Source of the DNA: Dermanyssus gallinae
Lineage: Eukaryota; Arthropoda; Arachnida; Mesostigmata; Dermanyssidae
Direction of reading: 5' to 3'
Length of the DNA stretch: 64,000 nucleotides
NCBI GenBank assembly: GCA_003439945.1
Contig: QVRM01002061.1
Location: 282,001 to 346,000 of the forward strand
Both the position numbers and the translations under genes were made by a program. The notes under the pieces were generated by a model that saw only the letters and a list, made by a program, of their open reading frames with translations, was not told the DNA's origin and did no database searches. Of the stretch, positions 23,087 to 35,029 are shown in pieces; position 1 is the first letter of the stretch; every line of letters starts with the position of its first letter.

Positions 23087-23273
23087 TGTTTTGGGCTGAC
23101 CATTTTTGAGGGGGATGACCCAAATTTAACGTCCACGGGTTTGCTTTCACACTGCTTCGCAAGACGGACTGTACACAGACAAATGTGGTGACACGGTGCG
23201 GATCGAACCCGTACACCTCTGTGTGTCCTCCGGTCGCGATGCGCACGCGAATGCATCACGCCACCGGGCTCAA
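23087..23273 (-). mobile_element. tRNA-derived SINE, family 1, copy 3, with TSD
   Basis: The - strand head GAGCCCGGTGGCGTGATGC is followed by GCGACCGGAGGACACAC and the B box GGTTCGATCC. The tail is as in copies 1 and 2 and ends in a CCCTCAAAAA-type run. The direct repeats CGGACATCATGCTAC (23072-23086) and CGGACATCACGCTAC (23274-23288) bound it exactly, with one mismatch. This copy defines the element ends best. Confidence 0.92.
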
Positions 23274-23288
23274 CGGACATCACGCTAC

Positions 23289-24350
23289 AAGACAGTGTAG
23301 AAGCAAATTAATTAAAATTTATTAATTAAAATTAATTAGTTAAAACAAATCATGTATGTCTGGAAGCCAAAACACCCTTGTTGAATAGTTTTTTTTCTCT
23401 CTCACAGCACAATTTCTCAAAGCTTTATCTCCACTAGCACCACCAGGCATGGCCTTATTATATAGCACATCAGCAAGCGTTTTCAAGCAGCGGTAATCTT
23501 GGTGGCACTAGAGATAAGCGATTGGGGTGTCAATGTACTCATGAGACCGGGCAGCTTAATTATTTTTGTGCGAAAATAGCAGGCAACGTCTTGCGTAGGA
23601 TGCGCTGCGGATCCATGTGGAGTGGCCCTATTGTACTAACAGCATTGTTTGAACCGGAACCGGAATTGGTGCTTACTATTATCAGTACGTACTCATTTGT
23701 TTTGCAGTAGTACGTACAAAGCGACTGCAGAGATAACGAGGTACATACATCTGGCTAATAAAAAAAAAAAAAAAATTATTTTGAAATTAGATTCTGGTTT
23801 TGGAACTGAAAATAATCTGTGTGTGCTGGGGGAATAAGAACAAACCTCCGTCGCTAGCCAGTGAATATCGCACATGACAGTATTAAACTTAGTAGATCTA
23901 TGCGAGACTTATAACGCTCTCTCCGCCATCTGCTCTTTCCATAAACAGAACAGGGTCATAACAGAGCTGCCATATCCAACATAAAGCGTTACTCCACGGA
24001 AGAACGCGTAGAGGTTGTAAACATCTATCATTAAAAGGAAAGGATTATACGAACATGCTGGTGAGCTCTTCTTGTAATCCTTACACCGTCGACATAACCG
24101 TCTTTGTAAGAACACCATTCATGAACCTGTGCAAGAGCTTGACGGAAAATATCTGAATAGAAGTGTGAGTGAATGCGTCATCTGTGAGAGTCTGATCCGG
24201 TCTCAGGTCAAATGAATCATTTGACCCTATTTGTGTTTTACTCCACGGTGAAGGAGTGTTATCGTAACACGATCCTTAACTTTCTGTGATCGAATTTGGA
24301 CGGAATCCATGTGAGTGAACTCCGGTTCCGACAAGATGGTGCCACAGAGT
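23289..24350. other. Unassigned stretch
   Basis: It contains an A-run at 23760-23774 and ATTAATTAAAA repeats near 23305-23345. No gene is supported. Confidence 0.4.
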
Positions 24351-24364
24351 TTCTGTTTTCTGGG

Positions 24365-24621
24365 ATTATCCTCGGTCCCCTACGGGTTTGGAACCGCCGT
24401 GAGACATGACGTCAATGCACCGAGAGCCGACAATGTTGAGATATCTAGGGTTTCCCGAACAGTCCTTGAAGCAGCATGGCCGCTGACTGTTATGCGTGGT
24501 ATATGGTTTATCATTTATTCGCAATAAGCATTGCTCAAAGAAAATTCGATCGCCATCGGGAATCGAACCGTCGATACCCCGATAGATGACAACCATGTGC
24601 ACTAGTTTCCTAGGCCACGCC
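24365..24621 (-). mobile_element. tRNA-derived SINE, family 2, copy 1, with TSD
   Basis: On the - strand the head contains TAGTGCACATGGTTGTCATC and the B box GGTTCGATTCC. A body of about 200 bp follows and is shared with 46720-46996. The direct repeats TTCTGTTTTCTGGG (24351-24364) and TTCTGTTTCCTGTGGG (24622-24637) flank it. The tRNA-like region and body differ from family 1. Confidence 0.85.
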
Positions 24622-24637
24622 TTCTGTTTCCTGTGGG

Positions 24638-26537
24638 CTTTTACCACCACTATCAGCGCATTAAAGATCAACAATAAAACAACAACAATAAAACACGCAT
24701 TAATGTAATGAGCCTTATTTATGCGAAAAAATACGAAATAATTGGGTGTTCCGTACACAACTTGTAAAAACTTAAAATAAGTCAACACATCACAAATATT
24801 GCTTTCGTTAGAAATAGCATTATATTTATATTGAAATTAATATATACATTTTAAAATGCCGTAAACATTCTTGTTTTAGTGTAAATTTAAAGAGCTCAGA
24901 GTATTTTGCAAACACCCTATTTATACAGATAGATGAGCTCTTGGCTTCTGGAGGTAGTTGAAACTCTTATTTACGTCATTCACGGTAAGACAGGCTCAGA
25001 TATGGTGCATCATAGATTTAGCCAAATTCAACAGATATACCCGGCGTGACTGATCTTCTCCGTAATTTTCTGCTGTCTATTCGTCCGTTGGCAATTTTCT
25101 ATCTAAAGTCAAACACGTCATGCGTTAGGATAAACGCAGTCCATACAAAGTATCGGAAAGTACTGGACTTTGCAGAGGCACCATTTTCATTAAGAACTTA
25201 CTGAAAAATGCAGTTACGCAAACGGACACAGTGGCAGGAAAGCTCCCTGCAAGCGCGGTCGGTAGTGTGGAATTCCAGTCCACTAAAAACCAATCCATCA
25301 ATTCCCGTCCCCCGACCTAAATGCTTCCGCATCACGTCAAACAGTCAGGGGAAAGGCGCTAGTGCTGGCGGGTGTGTTCCCTGCTCGCTACAGGGAAGCG
25401 CGGGCGCCTGAGGAGGATGGCCCTCGTATATAGGCACCTACTGTAGATAGGAATCCCCCACATCACATCATCAGTGAGAGCAGTTGCTTTTTCTATATCC
25501 CGCTCAGGATTGCCGCTTGTGTTATTTTAGTTTCCAATAATTTTATGGTGGCGTTCAATCGCCTATTTTCGCTCTAAAGAAAGACAAACTCTAAATGAAG
25601 ATTTGACTCTTGTGTCCCATACAATATGTGCCTTGTCAGCTTGGTAAGACCGCTTAAGGCGTGCCTTTTATCCTCATCTATATTTGCCCTTATATACGGC
25701 CCCAGACTGAAACTCCTAGTGGGTCAGATCTCGCATTTTACCGTACGGTGATTGTATAGCCTACCGGAGCTTCATATGTTTGCCATCGACCCTTGCCAAA
25801 AGACAGAGGTCGACATCTGGCTTCGGCTCGTATTTTGAGCAGGCCGAGTTGTACTTGTAATAACCGACATACCCTCACCCTATCCTGTACTACGCTACCG
25901 ACTTTGCAAACAGCAGGGAACTATGTGGTCAGTCTTTCATTTTTTTAATCATTCCTTACGTTTATGCACTCAACTGTTGGCGATCATTATGGTTGCACAG
26001 AAATCTTTCGACTATGTATCAATGTTGCATTTTCTAGACCAAGTGAGCCGATCTGTTTTTCTCCCAAGAGGAACTTTCACTTTTAAATGATGCAGCTTAA
26101 CTTCGTTTGCTTTTTAGAACGTCGCAAGTTACCTCATCAGCCTTCCGCCAAGCTCATCTCTACTAGAAGGAGCCGGTCCTCTTCAGAGTCAAAGTTAGAG
26201 GTCAGCTTACAAGGCAGCATTGCGACAAACTTAAGTACCGTAAATCGTAATTTTTCTGTGTTTGGCATGAAGCGCAAACTTGAACCTAAACGCGAAGTTT
26301 TACATTTTGTTCACATACCTTCAACCTAAATTAACACATATCTTCAAGTAAGAAGTCATCAAGAGCGTAACAATCATTGATTGGACCGAAACACCTTCGG
26401 CATTTGTGTGCACGAAACTAACCAGTGTCAAGCATGCCAAGAAGACCTAAACAATAGCACTTCTGTGAACGTGTTACTAGGCCCTGAGGCGGCTCACCCC
26501 ATCATTTGCCTCACATGTGCATCAGGCGCCAGACAAC
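24638..26537. other. Unassigned stretch
   Basis: AT-rich at first, then of mixed composition. Short frames (25208-25411, 26087-26329) lack motifs. I cannot assign a function. Confidence 0.4.
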
Positions 26538-26599
26538 TCACTCCAGTTGTGGATACGCGGCTGCAGTTCTGGGCAGCCGCATATCCACAACTGGAGTGA
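26538..26599. repeat. Near-perfect 27-bp hairpin
   Basis: Arms 26538-26564 and 26573-26599 pair over 27 bp with a single mismatch around an 8-nt loop. That mismatch is C:A on one strand and a G:U wobble on the other. The sequence is not simple-repeat in nature (left arm begins TCACTCCAGTTGTGG). Confidence 0.9.
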
Positions 26600-27803
26600 T
26601 CTTTGGATGCACTTCCCAGTTGAAGAAAATGACCATTCTGAGCATTGTCGTGAAACAGCCTGAATTCAACCTCAACGTCTACAATACAAATATAGTACCG
26701 GAATTGCAGTACTGCGCCACTCGCTTACTCGAGTGTATCAAGAACCGCTCTTTAAGGCATGTAGCCAACCCGGGAGGACGGTGTAACGTGCATTGAAATT
26801 AATTATCCTGCCACATGTGGCAATGAAGCTTCAACACCACGCTTGTTTCCGCGTGCAGAAAAAGTTTACCCGACGTGCAATGATCAGCCGCTACATCAAG
26901 ACCGGGCGCAACAGTCTCTGAAGCACTGTGTGGGTGCCAATGTGTTCACCGCAGAGTCACGAGAGGCTGCTCTGCTTGGACCCGTTTGACTTGATAGTTA
27001 CCGCCACCAAAGTAATGAGTGCGCGATGTTGGCTCACCTGTGAACTCGCTTGAAGTGCTTCGAGCTGACCGAAGCAACTTCTCATATTCTCTTCTGGTTT
27101 CGTGCTTCGGGGCACTTAAGAACGAAGTAATCCTTTTAATACAGGCGTGTTTTAGTGTAATTAATCAGAGCCTAGATCTCGATGTTTTGCCATGTTAGAG
27201 GTAAGTTTGCAAGCTGTATGGTAATATGTGTGTGCATTTGTGATTATCCCCAGTAAAGTGTGTACAAAGCATATTTTTGCACGCTCTGAAGCAAGCTGAG
27301 GCATTTAGAAAGGTAGGGCTTCCTTACGGAAGCGTAGCCCCATCAGACTTTGTCAACGTGCATCATATGACTACTGAACTTGAGATCGGATATGACCTTT
27401 TTCACACTGATTTTAAAATCATAGTGATATTACATAATAGCACCTTCCTTTGGGAGAAAGTTACATCTCGCTTAATGCTTCACTGCGTTATGTCTAACAC
27501 ACAAATAGGATACAACAACGGCGACGCGCAGCAGTTCTGAGGGAATATATTGTATATCTAACATGTATGCAATGTAAGTGTTTATATCTATATATAATGT
27601 TGATTTGTCGACTCTATTTCAGAAAGCCCCGATAACGGTATAGGCGACGAAAAATGAAGAACCGACGCTACAATGTGGAAGGAGAGCGAAAATGGTGGCA
27701 GGTTAGTAGAGACGCCAATCCTATGAAATTACTATTCGGCAACAATTATTGCCCTAAAAAAATAATAAAATATGCAATGTGTATAGTCCGCAATACAAAA
27801 CAA

Positions 27804-27804
<1 letters not shown>
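26600..27804. other. Unassigned stretch with an 87-residue frame
   Basis: The + frame 27277-27540 reads KVGLPYGSVAPSDFVNVHH and then TELEIGYDLFHTDFKIIVI. It is of normal complexity but unrecognised. It may be a transposon remnant or chance. Confidence 0.3.

Positions 27805-27874
<70 letters not shown>
27805..27874. repeat. (TA)n microsatellite
   Basis: About 70 bp of pure TA. Confidence 0.95.
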
Positions 27875-27876
<2 letters not shown>

Positions 27877-29146
27877 GGAACCCAACGTATTTTAGCTGGA
27901 ATGAATGCAGCGCAGTTGATATGACTTTATCTAAAACACCGGAACCTGAAAGTCTCTGCGGTTTCGACCTCTCTCTCGAGACCCTCAGCGCATCACAAGC
28001 TTAAAGCACATCGTGGCCGGGGCATATAAGTGTGTTTAAAGCCTAGCGCTTCTTGTTCGTAAGTGCGCGGAAGAATGTTCAACGTCTTGTGCGCTAGCTT
28101 AGCCTTTAACATGTTTATAACAAAAATGGAGATCACTACACACAATAGACTTAGATAATGAGTTGTGAGCTATTGTCTCTTTTTCCTATACACTGCGGAA
28201 CGCTTAACGTTTTTAGAAGTTGTTTTAGCACAGACGATTGTGTATGCAGCTTCTGTGAACATTGCGATAATGAATGCTATCACATCATTGTGTGCAACTA
28301 AACTCAATTTTCTACTTAAATAAGCAAACTCGACATACACGTACTCGGATAAACTTTTACGGCAGATAATAAATGGCAGTTGTATCTGCTGTCATTGCGG
28401 ACTGGTCACATTAAAAACCTATTGTTTTTCGAGCTCAATATGACGCGTTAGACAAAAGACCTGTTGTACGGCATCTCCTTTCGTGCTGGTTCAACAACAG
28501 CTCATCTCTTTTGAGGCAACATCAATTTTTTTCTCTCAAAGACTTTCTTTATGAATTACCTGCTCTACTATGTCAACTCCTTGATATGTTGAGGAGCCGA
28601 TGGAGTTTGAAAGAGTACGTTGTGTGAGTCCGCTGGAGTCCGGCAATGACTTTCTTTTGTTTAGCAGCCCAGCAGAGGCTCGCATTTTTAGAACACTCTG
28701 TAGCTGACTTCAGGTTTTATTCAGGATTTACGTGTTGTTGTGACCCAGGAGAAGACGCCGCAAGCCGTGGGTAAAAAAAGCTAGGACAATAAGCAAATAT
28801 AAGTCTTAACACCAGCTATTTTCGAAACGTCCTCTTCCTGGCTGTGATTGTATGCAGTGTTTGTTGATCTAATATGATAGCTTGCTGTGGGCATTGTCTT
28901 GCCGGTGTCAACTGACATTTATACTGACAGACAACAGTAACAACAACAACAATTGTTGTTGTTGTTGATAGTCAACAACATCTACAACGACATCAACAAC
29001 CACCTTAATTGCATAACAAGCCAAATCATGTTTGCACCAAAATGTATCGCAAAAATTGCAATGCTCGCTAATACGTATAATGTCAATGGCGTGTGAGCCG
29101 AGAACGCCACACAGAATGGCGTGCATCCTCGCAGGCTTCCCTGTAC
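27875..29146. other. Unassigned AT-rich stretch
   Basis: A perfect 28-bp palindrome of AAC/GTT units lies at 28939-28966. No gene is supported. Confidence 0.45.
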
Positions 29147-30483
29147 CCCCCCCCCCCCCCCAGCCTCGCTAGTCTATTCTCGTTTATATGACGACAAAGA
29201 TTAGACGATAGGCAGCACGATAGTTAACTGTTGCTGCTGCTGCTGCAACTGGCCTTACTGGCGCGGTAGCAGCCGGACGGGTGACGACCTGATTCAGGAC
29301 TATTGGCGGTGTCTTAGTAAAGATGCTGGCGGGGCCGATTTGACAACAGTCGGGTGAGCGGGTGAGTGACGGCGAACTCGTGCTAAACAGTCGAAGCTCG
29401 GGAGGTGTTTTGTCCCTCCGTATGGCGGCGTCCAGAGGATCCGAGATCGGCAAAACCCTCCGCAGCAACAATAACAGCAAGAGCAGCAGCAACAACAACA
29501 ACAACAACAACAAAAGCGGAAGCCGCGGCATCAACAATATCGCCCCCCGTTGGAAAGCCAATGGAGATAGAGAGAGAGAGAAAAGGGAGGCCGGTAGAGA
29601 GCGAGGCCAATAACACTCCGTAACAGCCAGCAGCGGCGCTTCGAGTCGCCTTGTTCACGAACGCCTGCCAGAGGGCGCTGCTGTAAAACGTGGAGGTCGG
29701 TCTTCGTGAGAGACCGTCTACTAAGCAACACGGCTACTGGCTGGCTGAGTACATCTGTCTGTGTACTGGTGTGAGTGTGTCTGTGTGGGTATGTTTGTGT
29801 CTATGAGTTTATTGTGGCTCTGAGTGAGTGAGGCCCGCAGACGAACCTTAAGGGGCAGGCCGCGCAGGACCGCCGCCGCCGCCAGGAAGCAGTGCGACCT
29901 ACAAGCACCAACAACGACCGGCGACAGGTCGGCGCCTAACATATGCGGCGTGCTGCAGGCGTGCGAGTATGCATACACTCCGAAACACACAGACGACCCA
30001 CACCCAGAAGCTCCAGCAGCAGCGGCGGCAGCAGCAGCAGCAGTAGTAAAATAATGCTGGCTCCTCTCAATGCACTCTAAGGGCCTGCCGGGATACCGGT
30101 GTTCGTCGACGACGACGACGACGACAACGGCCAAAACACCACCACTTGGAAGTTGGCAGGGAGACGCGGACCCGGTGGCAGTCGTCCTGAATCCTGTGTC
30201 CTGGTAGCGCCTACCAGAGCCTTGATCACAACTTGGCAACAAGGCAGCCAGCCTGCTTTCTACCCTGGCCCATGCAGTCATTGTCATCATCCGTGTAGCG
30301 CACCGGAATCTCTGTATTAAATGTTTCGTCATCGTGCCAGTTGGTCTTACATCAAACTAGTTGCTAGTGACGGCAACGACGTTGGTTAGGACACTTGTTG
30401 TTGTTGTTGTTGTTGTTGTTGCTATTGCTGTTGCTGTCGTTGTTGCAATGCGTGTTGCAACGTAACAACAACTTACTCAACTC
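29147..30483. other. GC-rich stretch, possible gene start region
   Basis: It begins with a C-run (29147-29161) and holds CAG/AAC triplets (29465-29512), GCC/GCG runs and a GAC run near 30108-30125. Several frames occur on both strands. One on + (29362-29613) begins with SDGELVLNSRSSGGVLSLRM and ends in AAC-encoded Asn. The higher GC and lack of transposons suggest promoter or exon DNA, but no exon can be defined. Confidence 0.3.
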
Positions 30484-30613
30484 AAAGTTATTTCTGAGTC
30501 GGAATACATCAAGCTACTTCTGAGTCGCATTGCAACAAGTTACTTCTGAATCGGAATACAACCAGTTACCTCTGAGTCGGAATACAACAAGTCACTTCTG
30601 AGTCGGAATACAC
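30484..30613. repeat. Five tandem copies of a 26-bp unit
   Basis: The unit approximates CAAGTTACTTCTGAGTCGG plus AATACAA. Copies start at 30484, 30510, 30536, 30562 and 30588, each 26 bp, with two to six differences. A minisatellite. Confidence 0.92.
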
Positions 30614-31848
30614 CACCGAATACTATTGTTACTCTGGGTCATCTTGGGTTGCCGCGGACTAAAGTGTCTTCACTTCAGCGCACTCGAACTTACTTGTGCA
30701 AGCAGGGCAAGTTGCGCTGACTCTAAGGATTTCTATTAGCCGCTACTTATAAGCCGGCACACGTGTTTAAGCTACCTACAAAAACAAACTGTGGATAAAC
30801 TACAGTCACGCATCCGGCGCCGGAGTTAACGTGCTGACTTGGATTAGTCCTATTGGCAAGTATGACAACAACAACACCAACAATAACGACGACGGTGGAA
30901 AGTACAAGATAAGAACAACGGAATCAGCACGATAATCCGTGCTATAATAATGTGCGTGCTGTATTTGTACGTATCGCCGCGCATAGATGTTATATAATGC
31001 TGGACACTGAATTCGATTTGAATTTGATTTGATTCGATTGGTCACGGCACACGATGCTGTTGCGATCAATAGCAGGGTTGCTGATAAAAAAAATGACCCG
31101 TGAATAAAATCGAAACTATTCAAAGGAATATTAGTCGTAGTAATAGTAGCAGTAGTTGAAGTAGGAGTACAACGAAAAGCGTGAAGTATGAGAAACTCCA
31201 ACAAAGCAAGTGAGACGCCACAACGCCAAATGCCTGCTCGCACTCTACAAGGAAAATTGTTTACGTGAAACCACGTGTTGCTGGTAGTTGTGGATGTAAA
31301 CCGTGGAGACTTATAGTGTAGTGCCAGTGACGTACAATACTAAGATACTACCTAGTTCTTCGCCCGAATGAATGATTAGGAATCGCCACAAGCCACACCC
31401 TGCCCCGCCAAGGATACCGTGACAACAAATTAAAGGAATCTATCATCCAAAGCTGCCAAGCTACGGTGATCCTCCGACGCGCGCCGCTCACCTTCCTGCG
31501 TGTCTGTGGGTCGCCAAAGCTCACCGATCGCTGTGACGTTAGTTGCCGCTGTTATCATTCGGATATTGCTTGTGACTTTTAGTGCTTCCGCGTTTGTTCG
31601 CGTTCCAACGTCCGAGTTGTCGATATACTCTAGATTGTGAGACACTAAAACTTCTTCGCCAGTCCAAACTCCGATTCACAGCGTAAGCATTTTTGAACGT
31701 GTGATGTGTTGACATGAACTCCCCTCACCACTTCTTCATGCTATATATATATCGTATTTAATGGCGTATTATTGTTATAATGAACCCAGGCTAGCCAGTC
31801 CGCCCATCTCCCCAATATCCATTGTTTACCTGGATGCCACTATGATGT
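30614..31848. other. Unassigned stretch
   Basis: A 145-residue frame on the - strand (30806-31243) shows no domain. No supported gene. Confidence 0.4.
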
Positions 31849-31873
31849 TATATATATATATATATATATAAAT

Positions 31874-31917
<44 letters not shown>

Positions 31918-31919
31918 TA

Positions 31920-31957
<38 letters not shown>

Positions 31958-31967
31958 ATATATATAG
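31849..31967. repeat. Long AT microsatellite with AAAT interruptions
   Basis: About 120 bp of TA with periodic AAATATAAAT interruptions, then GAGA. Confidence 0.95.
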
Positions 31968-33139
31968 AGAAAGATAGAGAGAGAAAGGAAAACATATGTT
32001 TTTTTTGCCATTCCTTCAATTTGTGCATTGTAGTATCCTACTCGCCTTTGCCAGATTTTCATCTGTCCGAATTGCCGCCAGATGGATAGGAAGTTTTCAA
32101 CGGTGGAAGCGATAAGTGACTTGGCCCGTTTAGCGCTGCATCATCATGCTTTGCGCTTACTGGTCAATTTCGCCTGCTATTTCTGGCAACACTTGCTTCC
32201 GTCCTATAATAACTGAGTCTGTTAGTTGGCCAGCAAGTGCCTATCTGTGGTGGTCGTCAACTTCTTCCACAGGGAGGCTGGCATGAACTTCTGCCTGTTA
32301 TGCAGGGAACTTGTTTACATACGATAAGACACGGTCGGCGATCATGCAGATTCCTGCTTCCGACAATCCGACCGATACACGAATAGGCCAAGGTAGAGTG
32401 TCTGCATGTTTTGGTCGACCAAGTCGCAGGGTGTTTAATGTTCATCCCATTCGTTGTTACAACAGCGCCTCGCACGTTTCCGCCATTGTGTTTTTCTAAA
32501 TGCTTTCAATCATCGTCACCACTGCGACATTCTACCAAACAGATATTGACATTCACCTCGTACGACTGGCATCATCAAACGTACTTGCGAAGAACTAGTT
32601 TTAGTTCGCCTAGATTGATCGGGAGTGCTTCTTTACTGCTAGCAAGTAGCGATCGTCGGTGTTGCCGTTTTCGTCGGCATCCTTCCTGTTCAGTTTCGTA
32701 AACTCCGCTCGAGTATTCCGTTCATACCTCAGTTTTCATAGAAAATCGATTGGTCAAAGCAAACATTTTGTCTCCTGGTGAACGTGTGATGAATGTTGTT
32801 GTCTAACCCGGAGTTAGTCCAATTTAATACTGTCCCCCTAGCAGATGCCGCATTTCCCCGGTCGTATATTGAGCAACAGCCTCTGACGTAAAAACTCGAA
32901 TGATATTGAGCTTTCCGTGAAAAGACTTCGACGCTGATTTACACGTTGATGTTTACAACTGATCGTCTAGAGCGAAGAAAACTCGCGTGGATAGCTAAGT
33001 CCTGCGTATTGGTATCTATTGCACTTTTTGGCCTCTGCCTGAAACTACCATAGAATACGCTAATGAGCCGGTTACAGTTGCATAACAAACAAGCATGTGA
33101 TCACGCTCAAAGGGAGTTAGAGTAAGATCATCAGGTGAG
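31968..33139. other. Unassigned stretch
   Basis: No recognisable gene. Frames up to 96 residues (32411-32701) lack motifs. Confidence 0.4.
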
Positions 33140-33445
33140 ACTTCATCATCGTAGACTCTATGGATTATCGACCTTTTGCCTTTGAGACCTTAGGGGGCCA
33201 GGTAAAATTACTGAGGCAGTAATTACTAAGGTATGCAAGTGTCTCAAATTGGCCACGGGGGACCTACGCGTAGGTGAATTTTTCCGGCAAAGGCTGTCAT
33301 TAGATATACAACGTGGTAATGCCACGGCGGTGCTTGGCACCTTGTCCAGGTGTTCGACACCAGGCCTGTACCTAGGGCTGATGTGGTCTGTCGTCACGTT
33401 CACTGGGGGACAATTGTTTACACCCCGTTAATGAGTTAAATAAAA
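33140..33445 (+). pseudogene. Second copy, 3' end of the restriction-like-endonuclease retrotransposon
   Basis: The + strand reads FAFETLGG, then LATGDLRVGEFF and RQRLSLDIQRGNATAVLGTL, and then stops. This aligns with the C-terminal end of the 0.3-1.8 kb element (FETMGGPG ... RLSLDIQRGNAASVRGTL). The 3' UTR shares GACAATTGTT-CAC and ends AATAAAAATG. Only the last 300 bp survive, as expected of a heavily 5'-truncated LINE copy. Confidence 0.85.
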
Positions 33446-34035
33446 ATGTCTGCCACATATTATGTGCCCCTTCAAAAAAAACATAAAATATATATATCTT
33501 TTTCATATCCCTTCTGAAAAGCGACTTGACCAGTCCATCATTATTATTACTGTTGTATACGTGTACTGGGCACGCTGGCCTCCCTTGCAAAAATGCGAAA
33601 ACTCAAGAAAGTGGGTGTGGCTGGCGGCATTGCGTTGGCCTGGCGGGGAGTTACTCAACGGCGGCGCTGCGAGAGGGGTGTGGTGGCCAGACGAAGGGAA
33701 GTTAAGGAAATTGGCAGACACCAAGGCGCGGAGTCAGTTTCCTATTTGTTGTTGCTGTTGTTGTCGTCATGGGCCAGTTGCTTGCTATCTGGAACGCCTT
33801 GACAATTTTGGGTCGACTTTTCGGCTGCAGTCAGACTTTTTGTCTGAGAGTACATATGCTAGAAGAGCCACACTATATTGCGAGACATGTTCACATACAT
33901 TTCTTTTACTGTTGACTAGCGGCAGGATGACCAACAGGCCAGCTGTTGTTTACGATGTTGTCGTCAGTACGTTTCTATCTTACTGTTGCATTCTGTTAGA
34001 AACGACAACTTAATAATACAATGTTTATATATATG
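33446..34035. other. Unassigned stretch with a 183-residue open frame
   Basis: The + frame 33462-34013 starts with an AT-rich part, passes a GTT-derived Cys run and reads RLDNFGSTFRLQSDFLSEST near its end. No domain is recognised and no splice or start context favours it. Confidence 0.2.
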
Positions 34036-34107
34036 GTTGTGGTACTATTATAGTGACTCTGCACTGGTGCCGAGTTTAGTGCAGAGTCACTATAATAGTA
34101 CGACAAC
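34036..34107. repeat. 72-nt hairpin with a 23-bp perfect stem
   Basis: Arms 34042-34064 and 34079-34101 are perfect reverse complements (left arm begins GTACTATTATAGTGACTCTG) around a 14-nt loop. After one mismatch, five more pairs (34036-34040 with 34103-34107) extend the stem to 28 of 29. The size and shape are those of a pre-miRNA, a small foldback element or a recent inverted duplication. I recognise no known miRNA in it. Confidence 0.92.
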
Positions 34108-35029
34108 TAGCTAGGGTCGAAGTATAGGTATGGTACGTACACGAAGAATGCGTGTACTGAGCGTCCATCTCAGTTTAGCCCGTCACAGGCTATTCTCAGC
34201 GGGGCATTAAAAAGGGAGCCCACATCTGCAGGGGCACTTTCACTAGCAACAATATGCATGTGTGTTCGCCCCGATGAACTGCGGAATGATGTCCGATCAC
34301 CCGCCCATGCTTGAATGGAAGAACCTTTTCAACGGTTTAAATGATCTCTCAGTTCCTTTCCCCCTTGTCTCTCATTTCAACAGTCTGCCTCTCTTCTCGG
34401 GCTTTCTTTTCCGCCGAGCATCGTATAAGCTCATACGCTTGGTTGGCATATTGGTTTACTTCTCTCTCTTTCATATATACGCACAGTTTCCGGATCCGTG
34501 GTGGATCCAACTTGATGAGCAGTCTTTGTGGCTGCTCGGTCAGACAACACAAAGGAGTCATGAGACCATATGAGTCTTCAGACTCGAGACAAGACAAGTT
34601 TCAACATGATCTATTAACTACGAATGACGTAGTCTGGCGAATGTAACGCGCAGCGTAGCTGCGACGACCATCACCATCACCGACTTGTTCCACGTTCGCA
34701 ACCATGTCAAACATTCTAGCCGGCATCATCATCATTTCACAAAACGACGGTGTACTTAGTTTCTCTATGGAAGGCCCTGGTTGTCTCGCAATTGCACACA
34801 ATGTGCTCCTCTGTCGGGCAAGTAATTTCACTTTCACTCCTATACAAGATTTTTCCGAGACCATGCTCTATTGGCAAAAATATTTGCTTTTAAAAGCTCT
34901 ATAATACCCCCTATATCGTTTTAGGTATTTTAGAAAACCCTATATATACTATTTTATCTTCCAAAGTGTTGTTGGTCCCTTTAAAATAGCTCCAGCCTGC
35001 AGCAATACTCGTGTGCTACCTTCTTTCCC
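34108..35029. other. Unassigned stretch
   Basis: Open frames on both strands are up to about 100 residues and lack motifs. No gene is supported. Confidence 0.4.

Noticed and set aside
23049..23283. Two - strand frames of 65-66 residues
   Set aside because: They lie inside SINE copy 3, whose head is a tRNA-like sequence.
24540..24625. A possible functional tRNA gene
   Set aside because: The B box is present, but the acceptor stem does not close and a matching copy with a body exists at 46.7 kb; it is a SINE head.
29721..30332. 203-residue frame on the - strand
   Set aside because: It is built around poly-Val and poly-Ala runs in a GC-rich region and is contradicted by comparable frames on the + strand.
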